Shown here: positions 6,781-9,324 of the stretch, one piece after another
Layout of the letters: each line of letters starts with the position of its first letter
Position numbering within the stretch: the first letter of the stretch is position 1
NCBI GenBank assembly: GCA_016871655.1
Contig: VHCR01000043.1
Span: 1 to 9,324 of the forward strand
DNA: 9,324 nt
Direction: 5' to 3'
Source: Verrucomicrobiota bacterium
GTDB lineage: Bacteria; Verrucomicrobiota; Verrucomicrobiia; Chthoniobacterales; UBA6821
Notes under the pieces: model-generated
Seen by the model: the letters and a program-made list of their open reading frames with translations, nothing else
Told to the model about the DNA's origin: nothing
Databases searched by the model: none
Translations under genes and position numbers: made by a program

Positions 6781-6931
6781 AGGCTATAGACTGTAGGCTG
6801 TAGGCTATAGGATTTTTTGAAATGACATCAAATTACAAGTAGAGAATTTTGCAAGTATAAGAAAAAAGTTTTTAATTTTTTGCCGAAGGCGTTACTTCAA
6901 CCTACAGCCTATAGCCTATAGTCTACAGCCT
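6781..6931. repeat. Inverted pair of heptanucleotide repeat blocks in the sctT-sctU spacer
   Basis: The left block (6781-6811) reads AGGCTAT, AGACTGT, AGGCTGT, AGGCTAT, AGG. The right block (6901-6931), read on the minus strand, is AGGCTGT, AGACTAT, AGGCTAT, AGGCTGT, AGG. Both have four units with the variant AGACT in second place, so they are inverted copies of one block. They differ only at the sixth base of each unit, where A and G are exchanged in all four. The 89 bases between are AT-rich and contain TTTTTTGCCGAAGGC (6876-6890). A separate small hairpin, CTAGCTTGAAAGCTAG, lies at 6741-6756 in the sctU leader. The rest of the 294-base spacer shows no gene. Confidence 0.8.
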
Positions 6932-6998
6932 TTTTCTGTAGCTGGTGCAGCTATCAACCAAAACCAATATTTCCTTTTCAAACAACACACTCCGAACT

Positions 6999-7778
6999 CT
7001 ACCTAAAAATCGTCTTTAAAAACGCATCTACTCCTGACTCAGTAAAAAGATCTTTTTTAAAACCTTCCATAACATAGCTCATGTAGTAGGTCAAAAAGAC
7101 AAAGCAGATACCACTTTTAATCGGAAGAGAAAGGAAGAAAACGTTGAGTTGTGAAACAAAGCGATTCATTAACCCTAATCCAAAATCCATAAAGAAAAAG
7201 ATGATGAGCAACGGTGCTGCGTAGAGAATCCCCAATTGGAAAACATCTGTTAAAAATGGGAAAATATGATTCTGCCATCCCACTAAAAATGGCGGCAGAA
7301 AATCACCGACAGGATAGACTTGGTAACTCGTAAAGAGCACGCCTATCAGTGATAGAAAACCACCAATCGAAAAAAAGACATACCCTGCAAGACGCAAAAA
7401 CAAACCTCCCATAGGTGATTCTTGAGCTCCCAACATCGGGTTAAAAATCCCACCAGCCGTGGTTCCACGTTGTAAATCGATAAGTTCTCCTGCAATTTCA
7501 AGCCCCCAAAAAATCACAGAAATGAAATACGCTATGAGCATCCCAACAAAAAGTTCTTTAAGAACAAGAACCCAAACATAAGTAGGATTAAAATCTCCTT
7601 GCGGCAAGGTTGGTAGGACCATCGGGACGATCACTGCAGCAAGCATGATTAATAATGCTTGCCGTGGCATTCCGCTAACTAAAAAAACAGGCGAAATAGT
7701 GAGGACCACGCCGGCACGGGTTGAGCCAAGCGCAAGAACAAGCGGAACCTCTATAAAATATTTTTTTAATTCTTCCAT
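6999..7778 (-). CDS. sctT: T3SS export-apparatus protein SctT (YscT/FliR family)
   Basis: Polytopic inner-membrane protein that, with SctR and SctS, builds the export gate at the injectisome base. From the ATG at 7778 it has 259 residues, about the size of YscT. Family features are an N-terminal Arg in a hydrophobic segment (LALGSTRAGVV), KELFVGMLIAYF, the LIDLQRGTTAGG loop, NPMLGAQESPMG, AAPLLIIFFFMDFGLGLMNR and LNVFFLSLPIKSG. About six hydrophobic segments are visible. The frame also has ATGs at 7811 and 7805, adding 11 or 9 residues (MEMVLNFCEAD). I prefer 7778 because GAAG lies 5 bases upstream and because it aligns better with the YscT N-terminus; the 7811 start lies inside the arm of element A. 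The gene is separated from sctS by about 250 bases of repeat. Confidence 0.93.
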   Translation of the reverse strand: MEELKKYFIEVPLVLALGSTRAGVVLTISPVFLVSGMPRQALLIMLAAVIVPMVLPTLPQGDFNPTYVWVLVLKELFVGMLIAYFISVIFWGLEIAGELIDLQRGTTAGGIFNPMLGAQESPMGGLFLRLAGYVFFSIGGFLSLIGVLFTSYQVYPVGDFLPPFLVGWQNHIFPFLTDVFQLGILYAAPLLIIFFFMDFGLGLMNRFVSQLNVFFLSLPIKSGICFVFLTYYMSYVMEGFKKDLFTESGVDAFLKTIFR

Positions 7779-7798
7779 ATCTGCTTCACAGAAATTTA

Positions 7799-7958
7799 AT
7801 ACCATCTCCATTAAATAACTGAACTATCTGACTAGCTCTTTTTGTGCTGAGCTTCGTTGTCAGAGCTTACGTTATGAGACATAGCGCTGCGCTCCTTCGC
7901 CTTGCTCAACGCAAAAATTTCTGCGTCCTATAATCCAGTTATTTAATGGAGATGGTAT
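7799..7958. repeat. Structured hairpin repeat, element A (MITE-like or RNA-like), in the sctS-sctT spacer
   Basis: The outer arms 7799-7821 and 7936-7958 are a perfect 23-bp inverted repeat, extendable with wobble pairs. Inside, 7839-7852 pairs with 7904-7917 over 14 positions with one C.A mismatch, and 7870-7886 forms a hairpin (CGTTATG, loop AGA, CATAGCG). The minus strand aligns with the plus strand of element B in sequence order and stem layout. The left arm covers the alternative sctT start codons at 7811 and 7805. The element sits between two genes of one export-gate operon, so it would be transcribed as part of the message. No transposase or clear target duplication is visible. Confidence 0.8.
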
Positions 7959-8017
7959 AAGTTAAAAGTTTAAGTTTAAGTTCTGAGGCCCGCGGCAAAA
8001 AATGAATTCTAAACTTT
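7959..8017. repeat. AT-rich short tandem repeat with a small inverted repeat downstream of sctS
   Basis: AAGTTAAAAGTTTAAGTTTAAG at 7959-7980 is a short tandem repeat of an AGTTTA unit. AAAGTTTA (7965-7972) and TAAACTTT (8010-8017) are inverted. Between them, GCCCGCGGC (7988-7996) can form a mini hairpin; on the minus strand it is preceded by TTTTTT. This resembles TTTTTTGCCGAAGGC in the sctT-sctU spacer. On the minus strand the stretch starts about 15 bases after the sctS stop. The role is unknown; a weak terminator or attenuator within the operon is possible. Confidence 0.4.
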
Positions 8018-8031
8018 GCTACTCACCATGG

Positions 8032-8301
8032 CTACTGGACCATATGAGGAAAGTCACGGAATGCAATGATCGTAAAATTCAAAAGATCGCCGAAGACATA
8101 ATTCATCGCATAAACAATCACTAAAAAGGTTGCGACAATTTTGACAGCAAATGGGAGTGTCTGATCTTGGATCTGGGTGAGCGCTTGAAATAAAGCAACG
8201 AGCAAACCAATAGCTGTTGCGACAACAATAGGAGGCAGGGACGATGTCAATACTAGGAGCATCGCTTGCGAAACCAGATTAACAGAGGCATCTTGGGTCA
8301 T
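8032..8301 (-). CDS. sctS: T3SS export-apparatus protein SctS (YscS/FliQ family)
   Basis: Small inner-membrane subunit of the export gate, present in several copies wound around SctR and SctT in known structures. Its 89 residues match the family. It has two hydrophobic hairpin helices (about 10-37 and 50-75), separated by the conserved ALTQIQDQTLPFAVKI. The N-terminal SQAMLLVLTSSLPPIVVATAIGL is typical. The ATG at 8301 lies 9 bases after the sctR stop, so it is probably translationally coupled to sctR; no Shine-Dalgarno sequence is seen (TTCCC precedes the ATG). It shares the operon with sctQ and sctR upstream and sctT downstream. FliQ is the flagellar paralogue, which the sctQRTU context argues against. 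Confidence 0.95.
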   Translation of the reverse strand: MTQDASVNLVSQAMLLVLTSSLPPIVVATAIGLLVALFQALTQIQDQTLPFAVKIVATFLVIVYAMNYVFGDLLNFTIIAFRDFPHMVQ

Positions 8302-8310
8302 GGGAATTTT

Positions 8311-8970
8311 TTAGGAAATCCGATACGTCATAATGAGTCCATCCATCAATCGCGTCCATCCATCAACAAAACAGAATAAGAGCAGCTTAAAAGGGAGTGA
8401 GATTGTTGTTGGAGAAAGCATCATCATTCCAAGAGCCATCAAAATATTAGAAATAACGAGATCGATAATGATGAAAGGCAAATACAAAATGAATCCAATT
8501 TGAAACGCAGCCGTTAATTCAGAAACAAGAAAGGCAGGAATTAAAATAATGAAATCTGTTTTAGCAACCGTGCTTCCATACTTGGGTGGCCAAAGACGCT
8601 TCGCTGTAAGAACAAAAAATTTCTGTGTAGACGCTCGCGTGTTGTTGTTAAGAAATGTTTGAATAGGTTCTTTAATCGCATTGGCAGCGGGAACAATTGT
8701 TGAGAGTGTTACATTTTGGATGTTCACTTTTTCTGCCAGTTGATAAGTATCCGAGAGAACAGGAAACATCACATAAAAAGATAAAATCAGCGCTAATCCG
8801 TTCAGCACAATATTAGGAGGGCTCGACTGCAAACCCAATCCTGTACGCACCAAACTGAAAATTACAATCACCTTCGTAAACGACGTCATGAGAACGACGG
8901 CAAATGGAAGCAGCGCTACTCCCATAAGGACGAGAATTAGTTCAAGAGGATTTCCAGTATTAAGATGCAT
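8311..8970 (-). CDS. sctR: T3SS export-apparatus protein SctR (YscR/FliP family)
   Basis: Core inner-membrane subunit of the export gate; about five copies form the pore with SctS and SctT. From the ATG at 8970 it has 219 residues, matching YscR (about 217). Signature stretches are FTKVIVIFSLVRTGLG, SSPPNIVLNGLALILS, IPAFLVSELTAAFQIGF, LPFIIIDLVISNILMALGMM, MLSPTTISLPFKLLLF and DGWTRLMDGL. Four hydrophobic segments are visible around the periplasmic part (about 75-135). Upstream in-frame ATGs at 9000 and 9051 would add residues that overlap sctQ heavily and have no family counterpart, so I chose 8970. This start overlaps the sctQ stop by 11 bases, a typical sign of translational coupling. Confidence 0.95.
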   Translation of the reverse strand: MHLNTGNPLELILVLMGVALLPFAVVLMTSFTKVIVIFSLVRTGLGLQSSPPNIVLNGLALILSFYVMFPVLSDTYQLAEKVNIQNVTLSTIVPAANAIKEPIQTFLNNNTRASTQKFFVLTAKRLWPPKYGSTVAKTDFIILIPAFLVSELTAAFQIGFILYLPFIIIDLVISNILMALGMMMLSPTTISLPFKLLLFCFVDGWTRLMDGLIMTYRIS

Positions 8971-9324
8971 GTTCAAAAAGTTGCGTAATAGCCAAGGCAT
9001 AGCGCCCGTTGATTTCAACCAGTTCTCCGGTGCCAAAAACCTGCTCTTCAATAAAAATTTTTAACGGCTTCAAAAGTTGAAATGGTTTTTCAAGAACTTT
9101 GGTTTTCATGAGTTGAAGAGTTTCCTCAATAGTCAATGAGGTTAACCCAGCGCTAAAGTTAAGTTCAAGTTGGATCGAAGAGGATGACCTATTTTTTTCC
9201 TCCTCTTCCTCTTCAATTGCTGCTCGAGCAGGCTTGACATCAGGTGGAAAAAAATTTCCTAATGGCCGAACCAAAGGTTTAAAAAAATCTGGCTTCACTG
9301 TTATCGGAATAATGCCGCTTTTTT
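8960..9324 (-). CDS. sctQ: T3SS sorting-platform / C-ring protein SctQ, C-terminal part (runs off the window)
   Basis: Partial gene: the frame stays open to the right edge (the residues before the GTG at 9298 read KSGIIPIT), so the true start is outside the window. The visible product ends with a SpoA domain of FliN/SctQ type: LELNFSAGLTSLTIEETLQL, then a hydrophobic strand, VFGTGELVEINGRYALAITQ and a short tail. Before it lies a Pro-rich linker and an acidic run (EEEEEEK). In known systems two SpoA domains end SctQ, which docks the ATPase complex and sorts substrates under the export gate. The stop overlaps sctR. Family members can produce a separate C-terminal fragment from an internal start; the GTG at 9298 could serve, but it has no visible Shine-Dalgarno sequence. 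A separate short gene (HrcQb-like) cannot be excluded. Confidence 0.85.
   Translation of the reverse strand, partial: KSGIIPITVKPDFFKPLVRPLGNFFPPDVKPARAAIEEEEEEKNRSSSSIQLELNFSAGLTSLTIEETLQLMKTKVLEKPFQLLKPLKIFIEEQVFGTGELVEINGRYALAITQLFEHAS

Noticed and set aside
4609..7958. Insertion sequence or CRISPR-related repeat
   Set aside because: There is no transposase frame within or between the two elements, no clear target duplication, and no spacer-repeat periodicity.
8971..9051. Longer SctR N-terminus from an upstream ATG at 9051
   Set aside because: The extra residues fall inside the conserved SctQ SpoA coding region and have no counterpart in the SctR family; the ATG at 8970 gives the standard length.
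5640..9324. Flagellar export genes (fliN, fliP, fliQ, fliR, flhB)
   Set aside because: The sequences and tight Q-R-S-T-U order resemble the YscQ-U set, especially SctR and SctT, and no other flagellar gene is present in the window.

Overview
The window looks like a piece of chromosome from a host-associated, probably intracellular Gram-negative bacterium. Three things point there: an export-apparatus block of a type III secretion system (T3SS), a USP-type ubiquitin protease of eukaryotic style, and moderate to low GC. The arginyl-tRNA synthetase reads like those of the PVC bacteria (Chlamydiota, Verrucomicrobiota and relatives). An amoeba-associated, Chlamydia-like lineage is my best guess, but the contiguous sctQ-R-S-T-U order is not the split order of Chlamydiaceae, so the assignment is an inference.

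Layout from left to right. Positions 1-140 hold two short direct repeats and a block of heptanucleotide repeats. Positions 141-1850 (minus) are argS. Divergent from argS lie two plus-strand genes: a 145-residue low-complexity protein (1926-2363) and a 663-residue protein with a complete USP deubiquitinase signature (2401-4392). Then come a possible 65-residue ORF, a 165-base hairpin repeat (element B, 4609-4773) and a possible terminator. From 4940 to the right edge everything is on the minus strand. In transcription order this is the 3' part of sctQ, sctR, sctS, sctT, sctU and an unrecognised 193- to 210-residue protein.

How the parts fit. SctR, SctS, SctT and SctU form the inner-membrane export gate and substrate-specificity switch of the injectisome, and SctQ is its cytosolic sorting-platform or C-ring protein. 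The USP protein is a natural candidate for a substrate that removes ubiquitin from host or vacuolar proteins; that link is inferred from proximity and from its eukaryotic-type substrate.

The most unusual feature is in the spacers. sctQ/sctR overlap and sctR/sctS are 9 bases apart, but every later joint of the operon carries an inverted repeat: element A between sctS and sctT, inverted heptad blocks between sctT and sctU, and a TTTGCG-type stem-loop after sctU. Elements A and B share a diverged core that keeps the same base-paired stems through compensatory substitutions, while their long outer arms are perfectly self-complementary but largely unrelated between copies. This looks like a dispersed structured (MITE-like or RNA-like) family that I do not recognise. 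I saw no tRNA, rRNA, CRISPR array or transposase gene.
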